From contig CBINDO010000005.1 in assembly GCA_966249405.1 (NCBI GenBank), positions 11,375 through 75,374 on the forward strand: a stretch of DNA of 64,000 bases, in the 5' to 3' direction. This DNA comes from SZUA-265 sp966249405 (GTDB taxonomy: Bacteria; Myxococcota_A; Polyangia; Polyangiales; Polyangiaceae). This document shows, one piece after another, positions 35,641 to 44,099 of the stretch (its first letter is position 1; every line of letters starts with the position of its first letter). The notes below the pieces were generated by a model. The model was not told where the DNA came from, ran no database searches, and saw only the letters and a program-made list of their open reading frames with translations. Both the position numbers and the translations under genes were made by a program.

Positions 35641-36272
35641 TTCTCTTTCTCCCCGCGTTCGAGTAGGTCCGCCAAGCCAGGTTCCGCTTCGACCATGCGG
35701 GATAGTCTCGCCGAGACGCGATTCAACACACGTTTCACGCTGGAGCGCGAGATCTGCATGTGATCCGCAATTTCGTCCACCGTCATTGATTCCATCGAGC
35801 GGAGCACGAAAATGAGACGGTCGTCGGGTGAGATGCGGTTCAGGAGGGTGTGAAAACTCCGCAGCGTGTCTCGAGAGTCGACCTCCGGCGGCTGACTGTG
35901 CACGTTCTCCAGCGCCTCGGAACGGCCAAACGAGAGCCAAGCCCGGCGCTGTTTGCGCCGCAGCTCACCCTTCAGAACGCGGACCGCGAACGAATAGACG
36001 TAGGCGCGCAGACTGCTCGGATCCTCGAGGTTGCCGATCTTGCGAAACACCCGGTAGAAGACTTCCTGTGCGGCATCCTCGGCCTCCGACTTGGAGCCCA
36101 GGCAGCGTTGCGCCAGCTTCAACACCATCGGCGCCATCCGACGCCAGGTTTCGCCCACCGCCCAGTTTTCGCCGGCCATGAGAGCCCGCGCGACGTCATT
36201 GTCGCTGAGGTCCCGATTGGGAACCAGTGCGAGCAAACGGGGGGACTTCTGGTGGAGCACAACGCTTCGCAT
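35637..36272 (-). CDS. ECF-type RNA polymerase sigma factor
   Basis: The 211-residue sigma-70-family protein has region 2 at about 30-105 (WRRMAPMVLKLAQRCLGSKS, EDAAQEVFYRVFRKIGNLED, LRAYVYSFAVRVLKGELRRK) and region 4 at about 140-195 (LLNRISPDDRLIFVLRSMES, MTVDEIADHMQISRSSVKRV). There is no region 3, as in ECF factors. It heads a four-gene operon: sigma, FecR-type membrane protein (4-bp overlap), outer-membrane-like protein, and defective esterase. Release from the FecR partner probably activates it. The target promoters are not visible, but the flanking hydrolase genes are candidates. Confidence 0.9.
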   Translation of the reverse strand: MRSVVLHQKSPRLLALVPNRDLSDNDVARALMAGENWAVGETWRRMAPMVLKLAQRCLGSKSEAEDAAQEVFYRVFRKIGNLEDPSSLRAYVYSFAVRVLKGELRRKQRRAWLSFGRSEALENVHSQPPEVDSRDTLRSFHTLLNRISPDDRLIFVLRSMESMTVDEIADHMQISRSSVKRVLNRVSARLSRMVEAEPGLADLLERGEKEK

Positions 36273-36496
36273 CGGCGACGCGAATGCAGTGGAGGCAAGG
36301 CCGCCGATTGGTCGGATTTTCCGTGGTTTGGCGGTCGATTCGGCCGCGTGCTGTTTTACCGGGCAATTTCCGGTGACACTTGGACACTGCCCCGGTTCGC
36401 TTCAGCACCAAGCGACGAGACGTCTCGTGCAACGGCGCCAAGCGCCTCCTTCACTCGGCGTCCAAAACTGTCGTCACTCGCCACGACGCGTAGCGT

Positions 36497-38425
36497 TCAT
36501 GCGAGACGTCGAGCGGCGCGACGACGCACGAGTCCGAGCGCGCCGAGCAGCGCGATGGATGCGAGCTGCTCGCCGTTGGCGCCGCGACCGCCGACCCTAC
36601 AACCACAAGCAGACGATTCACTGGCCGCTGGTAAGACGGGCGGCGCAGACGTGCCCGCGGTGGACGGTGACGTCGATGGGCCAGTCGTCGAAGTCACCAC
36701 CGGTGGATCGGTGGACGCAGGGGGGGCGGAGCTGGTGGTGGAATTTGCGGGCGTCGTCACGGTGGTGGCCACCGTTGACGGAGCCGGCGCGACCGTGGCG
36801 GTGGTCGTAGTTGGCTGGCTGGTGGTCGAGGGTGAAGTGTTGCTGGAGTCTACCGAGGTCTGGGCGCTGTCTCCTTCGGATTGATCGACCGTCCCAGTCG
36901 TCGAGACGTCGGGCTGGGTCGAGCCGGAATCACTGTTCGACGCCCCGGGCCCGCTGAACTTCCACCAATTGAACTTGAAGCCGCCAGTGGTGAATCGCAG
37001 GAACAAGTCGTGAGTGCCCGTAGCTCCATCGACGTCGCATGATTGAGTGGCCCACGTTTGCGCGCCGCCCGTGCTCGCGACAGGGCAACTGCCGACCAGC
37101 ATTCCGTCAGCCCCGTCGAGCCGCAATTCGATCGCGCCAGCGATGGCGCCGCTTGCGACCCTTGCCTCGAACGTCGTCGCACCTGCTCCAAAGTCGACGT
37201 TGGCGACCTTGATGTAATCACCGCCCGAGAGATCGGTCACGTTCATCCCGCCCTCGTTACACACCTCGGTCTCGACGCCCACGCTCCACGCGATCGTTTC
37301 GGCCTCGACCTGTTCGAACGGATCGAGAGTGGCCACGGCGCCCGCACCCCGGGTGGTCATGCGGATCTGGGGAATGCCACCGTTACCGTCGTAGGTGAAC
37401 TCTTCGACACACACCGAGCGCTTGAAGCCACCACCTCCGGGCAACGCGCCGTTGTGATAGAAGAACAGCGATTTACCCCCGAAGTCCACGATGCCGGGGT
37501 GGTTGGTGAAGCTGCTCCCTTCCGCGGGCATGATCACGCTCTTGTACGTCCAAGGCCCCGTGGGTCCCGAACTGGTCGAGTACGCGATGTGCTCCGGAAG
37601 AGGTCCACCCGGGTACACCAGATAGTAGCCACCGTCGCGCCGGTAGAACCAAGGCCCTTCCTCGTACGAGGTAGGCCGATCGTCGTCGGCACGGACGCCG
37701 AATCCGCCCGTGTTCATTTGGACCTTGACCACGCCGCCTTGGTAGGAGGTCATGTCCTCGTTCAGCTTGACGTAACACAGGTTCGGGTTACCCCAATAGA
37801 GGTACGCCTGACCGTCGTCGTCGATGAACGGAGTCGGATCGATGTCACCGCAGTCGCTGGTGACGAGCGGCGAACCGATCGCATCGGTGAACGGTCCGGT
37901 GGGACTGTCGGAAACAGCGACGCCGATGGCGTTGCCGCCGTTGGTTCGAACCACGGGCACGTAGAAGTAGAACTTGCCGTTGCGGAAGATCACCTGCCCG
38001 GCCCAGGCGCTACCGCCAGCCCAGGCGAAGTCACGATAGTGCAGTGGTGAGCCGTGATCCGTCCAGTTCACCACGTCTTTGGTCGAGTACACTCGCCAAT
38101 CGTTCATGGTGAAGAAGTCGTTCACCGTGACGTCTTCATCGTGCGTCGTGTAGAGGTACAACGTGCCTTCGTGCACCATGGGCGCCGGGTCGGCGGTGTA
38201 CAGGGTCTGGATGATGGGGTTATCCGCCCGAGCGCGGCTCGGCATCAAAAACGCCACTCCCGCCATTGCAGCGAGGCCGAGGTTGACTGCCGTGCGGAGC
38301 GCGACAGGTGTGGAGCGTAAGCCCGTGTTCCGTGCGGCCGGTTGCGGCTCGGCGGCGTAATCCTGGGACGACCAGGGAGCGACGGAACAAGACGGACACG
38401 CGAGTCTTAGCCCGTCGCGTTTCAT
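36497..38425 (-). CDS. GH43 - CBM6 enzyme with MYXO-CTERM-like tail
   Basis: GH43 members are inverting arabinofuranosidases, xylosidases or arabinanases. A hydrophobic segment near 55-72 (NLGLAAMAGVAFLMPSRARA) serves as export signal. The five-bladed propeller starts YTADPAPMVHEGTLYLYTTH, which supplies the base Asp. The pKa-modulating Asp is in CGDIDPTPFIDDDG and the acid Glu in SYEEGPWFYRRDGGY. A CBM6-type domain (FEQVEAETIAWSVGVETE to FKFNWWKFSG) follows, then a Thr/Pro linker. The tail ends with SACGCRVGGRG, a hydrophobic stretch and RRRAARR, the MYXO-CTERM sorting pattern for cell-surface anchoring. The ATG at 38425 is preferred over a TTG at 38461. It is divergent from the GH16 gene. 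Confidence 0.88.
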   Translation of the reverse strand: MKRDGLRLACPSCSVAPWSSQDYAAEPQPAARNTGLRSTPVALRTAVNLGLAAMAGVAFLMPSRARADNPIIQTLYTADPAPMVHEGTLYLYTTHDEDVTVNDFFTMNDWRVYSTKDVVNWTDHGSPLHYRDFAWAGGSAWAGQVIFRNGKFYFYVPVVRTNGGNAIGVAVSDSPTGPFTDAIGSPLVTSDCGDIDPTPFIDDDGQAYLYWGNPNLCYVKLNEDMTSYQGGVVKVQMNTGGFGVRADDDRPTSYEEGPWFYRRDGGYYLVYPGGPLPEHIAYSTSSGPTGPWTYKSVIMPAEGSSFTNHPGIVDFGGKSLFFYHNGALPGGGGFKRSVCVEEFTYDGNGGIPQIRMTTRGAGAVATLDPFEQVEAETIAWSVGVETEVCNEGGMNVTDLSGGDYIKVANVDFGAGATTFEARVASGAIAGAIELRLDGADGMLVGSCPVASTGGAQTWATQSCDVDGATGTHDLFLRFTTGGFKFNWWKFSGPGASNSDSGSTQPDVSTTGTVDQSEGDSAQTSVDSSNTSPSTTSQPTTTTATVAPAPSTVATTVTTPANSTTSSAPPASTDPPVVTSTTGPSTSPSTAGTSAPPVLPAASESSACGCRVGGRGANGEQLASIALLGALGLVRRRAARRLA

Positions 38426-38622
38426 GACCGCGCGATCGGGGGTGCCCAGCAAATCCGTCAAAAAAATTGAAGCGGGCGAGCGAATTTTTCAATCCCTAGG
38501 TTTTTACTGGCATGACCCTTCAGCAAACTGGGGTGAGCCGAAGTCGGTTGCTGCAACGTCTTGCCGATATCCAACCCGTCGGAGCGCCGACGCGCTCCGA
38601 CTCCATACCTAGGCAACATCAC

Positions 38623-39681
38623 GTGAAAAGATACGTCACACTTTCGAGCATCCTTCTGGCAATGACGGCGGCGACCAACGCAGGCGCTGTAACCAGTGCT
38701 GAGATCTACACGAGCGACGCTTACGCATTCGGCCGATATTCCGCCCGCATCCAGTACGCGCCCGGCTCGGGGGTGGTTAGCTCCTTCTTTCTTTGGAAAG
38801 ACAAGTCGGAACAGGATGGGGTGTTTTGGAACGAACTCGACTTCGAGAAGCTCGAAGGCGAATGTCGAATGGAGACCAACACGATCTACGGTGATCCCGA
38901 GGGCATCGACCCCGAGAAACACGTGCTCGCGGGCGATCTGTGCGGGGAATACCACGTGTATACGTACGAGTGGACCCCCGAATACATCGCCTGGCTCGTC
39001 GACGGCGTCGAAATCCGTCGTGAGACGGGTGAGGCTGCGGTAGCTTTTCGAGACAACGCTGCTGAGGGTATGCAGCTGCGCTTCAACGTGTGGCCCGGAG
39101 ATGAAACGTTCGGCGGCGAGTTCGACCCCGCCATATTGCCCGTGTACGAGTACATCGACTGGGTCGAATACTCCTCTTACACAGACGGCGCGTTCACCGT
39201 CGAGTGGCGTGAGGACTTCACCGCCGGAACTTTGCCGTCGGGCTGGCTCACTGCCTCCTGGGATTCCCCCAAGGGCCTGTCCACTCACGACGCCGACAAC
39301 GTGGGCTTCAAAGATGGGTACGTCATCTTGGCCCTGACTGCCGACGATGCAACCGGCACGGCTGGTGGGAACCCCAGCGCGACGGACACGCAACAGCCGC
39401 CAACCCCGGTTCCGACCGACGTTCCGGTCACGCCGCCTGGCGGCACCACGACGGCGCCTACGACGACGGCGCCCGGTGAGACAACCGTGGCACCGACGGC
39501 GCCGGGCACGGTGACACCACCCACGGGGTCGACTGCTCCCGTAACATCTACCGACGCCACGGAGGATCCAGCAGGGTGCAGCTGCACGGTCGGCGCCCGC
39601 GGCTCCGACGCCTACGGCTTGGCCAGCTTGATGTTGGGTCTAGGCGTGGCGGTCCGCCGTCGTTTCGGCCGCAAGAAGTAG
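38623..39681 (+). CDS. Circularly permuted GH16 beta-glucanase with MYXO-CTERM-like tail
   Basis: GH16 endo-beta-glucanases cut 1,3-1,4- or 1,3-glucans. The catalytic ExDxE motif (WNELDFEKLEGE) lies early, and the domain begins directly at TSAEIYTSDAYAFGRYSARI. The strands that normally open a GH16 fold (TVEWREDFTAGTLPSGW to VGFKDGYVILALTADD) come after it. This is the same order as the naturally permuted Fibrobacter succinogenes 1,3-1,4-glucanase, with matching segments such as YTYEWTPEYIAWLVDGVEIR. A Thr/Pro linker and a tail with GCSCTVGARG, hydrophobic stretch and RRRFGRKK follow, a MYXO-CTERM-like anchor. The GTG at 38623 gives a clean signal peptide (VKRYVTLSSILLAMTAATNA); the frame opens with an ATG at 38512. 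Confidence 0.88.
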   Translation: MKRYVTLSSILLAMTAATNAGAVTSAEIYTSDAYAFGRYSARIQYAPGSGVVSSFFLWKDKSEQDGVFWNELDFEKLEGECRMETNTIYGDPEGIDPEKHVLAGDLCGEYHVYTYEWTPEYIAWLVDGVEIRRETGEAAVAFRDNAAEGMQLRFNVWPGDETFGGEFDPAILPVYEYIDWVEYSSYTDGAFTVEWREDFTAGTLPSGWLTASWDSPKGLSTHDADNVGFKDGYVILALTADDATGTAGGNPSATDTQQPPTPVPTDVPVTPPGGTTTAPTTTAPGETTVAPTAPGTVTPPTGSTAPVTSTDATEDPAGCSCTVGARGSDAYGLASLMLGLGVAVRRRFGRKK

Positions 39682-39697
39682 GGCGCGGATTGCGAGC

Positions 39698-41098
39698 TCA
39701 GTAAGGCATGCCGGGCACTTGCCCGGCATGGGTGAACAACCCGACGCGAGACCCGGAACCCAATGTGGTGATGTAAATCGTCTTGTTGTCGGCGCCGCCA
39801 AACGCGACGTTGGTGACGCTTTGCACGTCGGGCACGGCGATGCGGCCAACCTCGGCCCCACTGGCATCGACGATGACGACCGTCTGACCACTCGTGGTGT
39901 ACAAATTGCCCGCGCAATCGACGGCCATTCCGTCGCTCGAACGGACGACCCCCGTTGCGAAAGGTTCACCGGTACCGAGCGCTCCATCGGGGAGTACCGG
40001 GTACGCGACGAGCCCGTCGGACGCCGACATGTAAAGCGTCGTTCGATCGGGCGACAACGTGATGCCGTTGGGTTGGCGACGGTCCTCGGCGAAAGGTACC
40101 GCCGACGTCGACCCTGGCGGAATTCGGTACGCGCGCGTCGCTGCCTGCGGCGCCGGCACCGGCGCTTGGTAGTCAGGGTCCGTGAAGTAGATCGTGCCTT
40201 CTTGTCCCACCGTGAGATCGTTCGGTGAGTTGAAGCGCACGCCGTCGAATTGGGTGACGAGGCCCATGCCCGTTTGCGCCACTATATCTACAGCTACGAT
40301 GGCGCCCGTGCGATGCTCGCCCGCCAGCAGCCGTCCACTAGCATCCACCGCTAACCCATTGGTGCCGGCATCTGCGATCACCACCTCGACCGAACCGTCA
40401 CTGTTCACTCGCAGCAAGCGACTTGGTGGTGGCCGTGGGGGCATCTCCGGGCCAGCGTCGGATTCTGAGGAGAGGGAGCCGGCATCGGCGTCGGCGCCGG
40501 GGAACCCACCTGGGCGGCCAAAGGTTGGCGTTCCGGTGTTTATTTGGGACAGGTACAGGCTGCCGTTCCACCAAACCGGGCCTTCGAGGACGATCGTGTC
40601 CGAGCTGGTCGCGAAGTCGTCAGCTGGGGGCACGCCCTCGATTCGGACGGCGGTAGCTCCATCCTCGACCGGGTTGCTGGGCGCCTCGAAAGACGGGCAC
40701 ACGAAGCCACCAAGCGCGCCCGGCACAGTCGGCGCGGGAGTTTCGCTGCCAGGTTGTTCTTGCGACGTCGACTGTTGGCCGCCTGTCGAACTCGGCGTCT
40801 GGGTTGGTAACGAGGAGCCGGGGGGGTTGGTTTCGGTCGATGGTGTCGACGGCGCGGGGTTGGTTCCGTTACCGGTTGTCGTCGGCGGCGATGATGGCGA
40901 CTGCGCAGTTGGTTCGGTTGCGGGCGTGCTCGATGTCGAATCGCTGGTTGCGCCCGGCGCTGGTGGAGTGCCTCCCGACGAAGTGCATGCAATGGCGACG
41001 CTGCACGACGCCAAGTAACTCAACCGCGCCGTGAGATGCCGGCGAGGGCTAGGAGTCGCGGACGGCATGGGGAGCTGCGGTGGATTGGGGTGCGGCAT
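39698..41098 (-). CDS. SMP-30/gluconolactonase-type lipoprotein
   Basis: The 466-residue protein carries a lipoprotein signal (SCSVAIAC, Cys near 38) and a Pro/Ser/Thr/Gly linker to about 130. A six-bladed SMP-30/gluconolactonase propeller follows. Motifs are GPVWWNGSLYLSQINTGTPT, GTNGLAVDASGRLLAGEHRT, FNSPNDLTVGQEGTIYFTDP (metal Asn/Asp), QPNGITLSPDRTTLYMSASD and RSSDGMAVDCAGNLYTTSG. Such enzymes open aldonolactones with a divalent cation. At the surface it may process lactones formed from plant-wall sugars. The ATG at 41098 or one at 41068 fits; the longer frame to 41311 lacks a signal. It converges with the GH16 gene. Confidence 0.85.
   Translation of the reverse strand: MPHPNPPQLPMPSATPSPRRHLTARLSYLASCSVAIACTSSGGTPPAPGATSDSTSSTPATEPTAQSPSSPPTTTGNGTNPAPSTPSTETNPPGSSLPTQTPSSTGGQQSTSQEQPGSETPAPTVPGALGGFVCPSFEAPSNPVEDGATAVRIEGVPPADDFATSSDTIVLEGPVWWNGSLYLSQINTGTPTFGRPGGFPGADADAGSLSSESDAGPEMPPRPPPSRLLRVNSDGSVEVVIADAGTNGLAVDASGRLLAGEHRTGAIVAVDIVAQTGMGLVTQFDGVRFNSPNDLTVGQEGTIYFTDPDYQAPVPAPQAATRAYRIPPGSTSAVPFAEDRRQPNGITLSPDRTTLYMSASDGLVAYPVLPDGALGTGEPFATGVVRSSDGMAVDCAGNLYTTSGQTVVIVDASGAEVGRIAVPDVQSVTNVAFGGADNKTIYITTLGSGSRVGLFTHAGQVPGMPY
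39707..39730. terminator. Strong hairpin at convergent GH16 / SMP-30 gene ends
   Basis: A perfect 11-bp stem (CATGCCGGGCA / TGCCCGGCATG) with a 2-base centre lies just inside the 3' end of the SMP-30 gene and 25 bp after the GH16 stop. It can terminate both convergent transcripts. It encodes part of the final residues QVPGMPY of the lactonase, so stem and coding sequence share bases. Confidence 0.6.
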
Positions 41099-41466
41099 GG
41101 TCGACACGTGTTTGCGGGTTCTGCGCGACCGCTCGAAAACGTTACCGTTGCGATACGCAGTCTCGATGCTCCGGTCAACGTCAGACCGCGGCAAGCTGCT
41201 CCCCGCCAAGGCCATGCGATCGACTTCGACACGCTGAGCTTCCGATTCGCGCCACGTGGGGCTGATCACTCGGCACCCGCACTTTCCCGTGACCGCCGCG
41301 TGCGACCACATCCGCAGAGTGCCGCTTTGGTCGAGCCAGTGCCCCGGAGGCTTACGCGACTACCTTTTTGCAGCGTAGGTGCGCAGGGGGCAAAAACGCC
41401 CCCTGGACGCTTGGTGCCGTTCGGGCCACTAAAACCTACACTTTCACGGCCCTTCGAGTGTTCACC
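41099..41466. other. Divergent spacer, no gene recognised
   Basis: This 368-bp spacer separates the divergent SMP-30 and esterase genes and should hold both promoters. Open frames here have no signal or family. A poorly defined GC-rich run precedes the esterase start (ACTTTCACGGCCC region). No clear operator or RNA structure was seen. Confidence 0.5.
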
Positions 41467-42669
41467 ATGAGCTGTAACCATCCGATTCGTTTCGTCGCCA
41501 CCTGTGTTGTCAGTGTTCTCGTTGCCGCCTGCGGCGGCGACGGCACGACCTCCAACCCATCGCCCAGCACGACTACTCAGCCAGTGGTACCTAGCGTTAC
41601 CGGCACTCCCTCCGTCACGCCGGGGACGACGACGCTTGCGCCAACCTCTTCTCCCTCCACGACGGGAGCAACCGGCGCCACGGGAATGACCGGCGGCGCG
41701 ACGGGGTCGAGTGGTCCAACCGGATCGACGGGCGGCTCGGGGCCCACCGGCACGACGGGTACGGACACGTCCACACCCACCACTGCCCCTTCGACCACCA
41801 CCACGGGCCCCGTCGGCACCAGCACCGGAGCGGAAGACCCGAGCAACGGTGGGACGGTGCCTGGCTCGGAGAGCAACGGCAGCACTTCCGAACCCGAAGC
41901 AACCACGGAACCCAACGACAACGCTGGCAGCCCCGGCTGCGGTTCGGCAAGCCCCCTCCAAAGTGGGACCAAGATGGTGAACATCGACGGCTCGAACCGC
42001 CAGTACATCCTGGACGTGCCCGCCAACTATGACGCCAACACCCCATACACCTTGGTGTTCGTCTGGCACCCGCTCGGCGGCAACGCGAGCCAGGTCGCCA
42101 ACGGCGGTTACGATGGCTTGAAGTCCCGCTCCAACAATACGGCGATCTTCGTCGCGGCGGACGGCCTGGACGGCTCCAACCAAGAAGTGCAAGGCAAGGG
42201 TTGGTGGAACGCAAACGGCGGTGACATGAAGCTGCTGAGCGCCATCCTCGACGAGGTCAACTCCAAATTGTGTGTCAACCAGAGCCGCATTTTCTCGACT
42301 GGCTTCAGCTTCGGCGGGATGATGTCGTACACGGTCGGGTTCGAGTTCGACGTTTTCCGGGCCGTTGCTCCGACGTCGGGCAACCTCGTCGTCATCCCTC
42401 ACGAGGAAAAGAACACCGAGCCCCTCGCGATCATGGCGTTCCACGGGGACAACGACACGTTCGTCGCTACGTCGGGCGGTCGCGCTGCCAAGGACGAATA
42501 CGTCGCGCGAAATCACTGTCAGGCGCAAACGCAACCCGTCGATCCGAGTCCATGTGTCGAGTACCAAGGTTGCGACGTGCCCACGATCTGGTGCGAGTAC
42601 GGCGGTGCGCACTCGCCTTGGAACCAGATGCCCGAAGCCGTTTGGAACTTCTTTTCCCAGTTCGAATGA
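41467..42669 (+). CDS. PHB-depolymerase/feruloyl-esterase-like lipoprotein with collagen-like linker
   Basis: The 400-residue lipoprotein (lipobox LVAAC, Cys at 19) has a linker of about 130 residues. That linker includes collagen-like Gly-X-Thr triplets (GATGATGMTGGATG, GPTGSTGGSGPTGTTGT). The catalytic LpqC/PHB-depolymerase domain has YILDVPANYDANTPYTLVF, WHPLGGNA, nucleophile Ser in IFSTGFSFGGMMSY, Asp in AFHGDNDTFV and His in YGGAHSPWNQMP, ending WNFFSQFE. Such domains act as feruloyl or acetyl-xylan esterases (CE1) as often as PHB depolymerases, and the surrounding hemicellulases favour the former. It is a close paralogue of the gene at 44100-45308, and another paralogue follows downstream. 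Confidence 0.85.
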   Translation: MSCNHPIRFVATCVVSVLVAACGGDGTTSNPSPSTTTQPVVPSVTGTPSVTPGTTTLAPTSSPSTTGATGATGMTGGATGSSGPTGSTGGSGPTGTTGTDTSTPTTAPSTTTTGPVGTSTGAEDPSNGGTVPGSESNGSTSEPEATTEPNDNAGSPGCGSASPLQSGTKMVNIDGSNRQYILDVPANYDANTPYTLVFVWHPLGGNASQVANGGYDGLKSRSNNTAIFVAADGLDGSNQEVQGKGWWNANGGDMKLLSAILDEVNSKLCVNQSRIFSTGFSFGGMMSYTVGFEFDVFRAVAPTSGNLVVIPHEEKNTEPLAIMAFHGDNDTFVATSGGRAAKDEYVARNHCQAQTQPVDPSPCVEYQGCDVPTIWCEYGGAHSPWNQMPEAVWNFFSQFE

Positions 42670-42824
42670 AATCTGAAGGTCGGCGGTAAGCGTCGCGCTC
42701 CGCCGGCCCGCTCCGATCCATGCGAGCAGTTCTTCATTTGAAGCCGGCGGAAATATTGACTGGCGGAGGCATGTTGGCCACGCGCTGACGGGATCGTTGT
42801 TTGTGGGCATTGCTGTAGCGACCA

Positions 42825-44009
42825 ATGCCCACCCGCCGCAATCCGCTCTTTGCTCCCGCCATAGTCGTCTGCCTACCGATAGCCGTCGGGTGTGCCTCCG
42901 AGGACGCCAAGCCGACGGCTACTCCCGAAGCCTCGACGTCGAGTGGCGTCTCGAGCACGACCACGAACACCGCTGCGCCCACCTCGAGCTCGGTGCAAAC
43001 CTCTGTCGATAACCCGACGCCGGTACCCACTCCGACGGGGAGTTCCAACCCCACTTCCCCAGCGACCAGTCCGAGTTCGACTTCGAGCACCGCGTCCAAC
43101 ACCGTCACCGAGACCACGACCGACGTCTCACCATCACCGAGCAGCGAACCGATTGCGCCGAGTTCCGACCCAGCAGGCGCATCTTCGTCTTCGGAGATCA
43201 GTAGCCATGAAGGTGTTTCGTCTGAGCCCGCTTCGGGCGCGACTGCTAGTCCCGGTTGCGGGAAGGGAGGGCGGCCCAACGGCGGGAAGATATACGTCGC
43301 GAACGAATCGTGGCTCGTCTTCCCCGAAAGCTACGATGGCAGCCAACCGTTGCCCGTATTGTTCGGGTTTCACGGCTGCGGTTCCGGCAATCGTGGCGAT
43401 GCCAGTCGCACCGAATACACCGATCTCACCCAGAACAACGTGCTCGGCCGCGACTACGTCGTGGCGGTACCCATTTCGTCCGACTCGGGCGGGTGCTGGA
43501 ACTACAACACGGACGTCGTGCGGGTGAAGAAGCTGTACGACGACCTCGTGGCCAATCACTGCGTCGATACCAGCCACGTGTTCGCCACCGGCCACAGTTC
43601 GGGTGCGCAGTTCATCGTCCAGCTGCTCGCTGGCAACCACTCGGCGGACGCAGAGCACCTCAATTTCAGAGGCGTCGCGCCAGTTGCAGCATCCGCATAC
43701 AACCACAGCACGTCGATGGCGGTCATGTACATCCAAAACCAGAACGACACGGTTCGGATGAGCAGCGGCAAAGACGTGGTCGACGATTTCGTCGCGGCCA
43801 ATCAGTGCTCTCAAGAATCGTCTGAGTACGCAGGAGTCGACGCCTGTCAGAGCGACGGAACCCAGGTCGACCCGGGCTGCGTCGAATACAGCGGTTGTGC
43901 CGTCCCCACCGTCTGGTGTTCACATAACGACCCGCAATACACCAACACCGGGCACGGGGTGCCCTGTTTTGCGGCTCAGGCCATGGACCACTTTTTCAAG
44001 AGCTTGTGA
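42825..44009 (+). CDS. PHB-depolymerase/feruloyl-esterase-like lipoprotein
   Basis: The 394-residue protein has a lipoprotein signal (AIVVCLPIAVGC, Cys near 20) and a linker of about 120 residues dominated by Ser, Thr and Pro. The hydrolase domain has the oxyanion motif FGFHGCGSGNRG and nucleophile Ser in VFATGHSSGAQFIVQ. The Asp is in YIQNQNDTVRM and the His in NTGHGVPCFAAQAMDHFF. Paired cysteines (CVEYSGCAVPTVWC) match those of the neighbouring paralogues. It diverges more from the other two than they do from each other, so it may act on a different ester. It lies 155 bp behind the preceding paralogue on the same strand. Confidence 0.83.
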   Translation: MPTRRNPLFAPAIVVCLPIAVGCASEDAKPTATPEASTSSGVSSTTTNTAAPTSSSVQTSVDNPTPVPTPTGSSNPTSPATSPSSTSSTASNTVTETTTDVSPSPSSEPIAPSSDPAGASSSSEISSHEGVSSEPASGATASPGCGKGGRPNGGKIYVANESWLVFPESYDGSQPLPVLFGFHGCGSGNRGDASRTEYTDLTQNNVLGRDYVVAVPISSDSGGCWNYNTDVVRVKKLYDDLVANHCVDTSHVFATGHSSGAQFIVQLLAGNHSADAEHLNFRGVAPVAASAYNHSTSMAVMYIQNQNDTVRMSSGKDVVDDFVAANQCSQESSEYAGVDACQSDGTQVDPGCVEYSGCAVPTVWCSHNDPQYTNTGHGVPCFAAQAMDHFFKSL

Positions 44010-44051
44010 GCGTTCGCGATCGGCACGGCGAGGTGCCGCTGAGGGCACGGC

Positions 44052-44076
44052 GAGGTGCCGCACGACGCGGCACCTC
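44052..44076. terminator. Bidirectional hairpin between convergent esterase genes
   Basis: A perfect 10-bp stem (GAGGTGCCGC / GCGGCACCTC) with loop ACGAC lies between the stops at 44009 and 44100. Its left arm is part of a direct repeat, GGCACGGCGAGGTGCCGC-like, present at about 44023 and again at about 44045. A second, alternative pairing is therefore possible. Confidence 0.65.
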
Positions 44077-44099
44077 GGTCGTTTGCGCCGCGTAGCGGC

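Noticed and set aside
34321..35940. Long form of the FecR-domain protein starting at 35940
   Set aside because: The extra 100 residues overlap the sigma factor gene and are not protein-like; the ATG at 35640 overlaps the sigma stop as expected for coupled genes.
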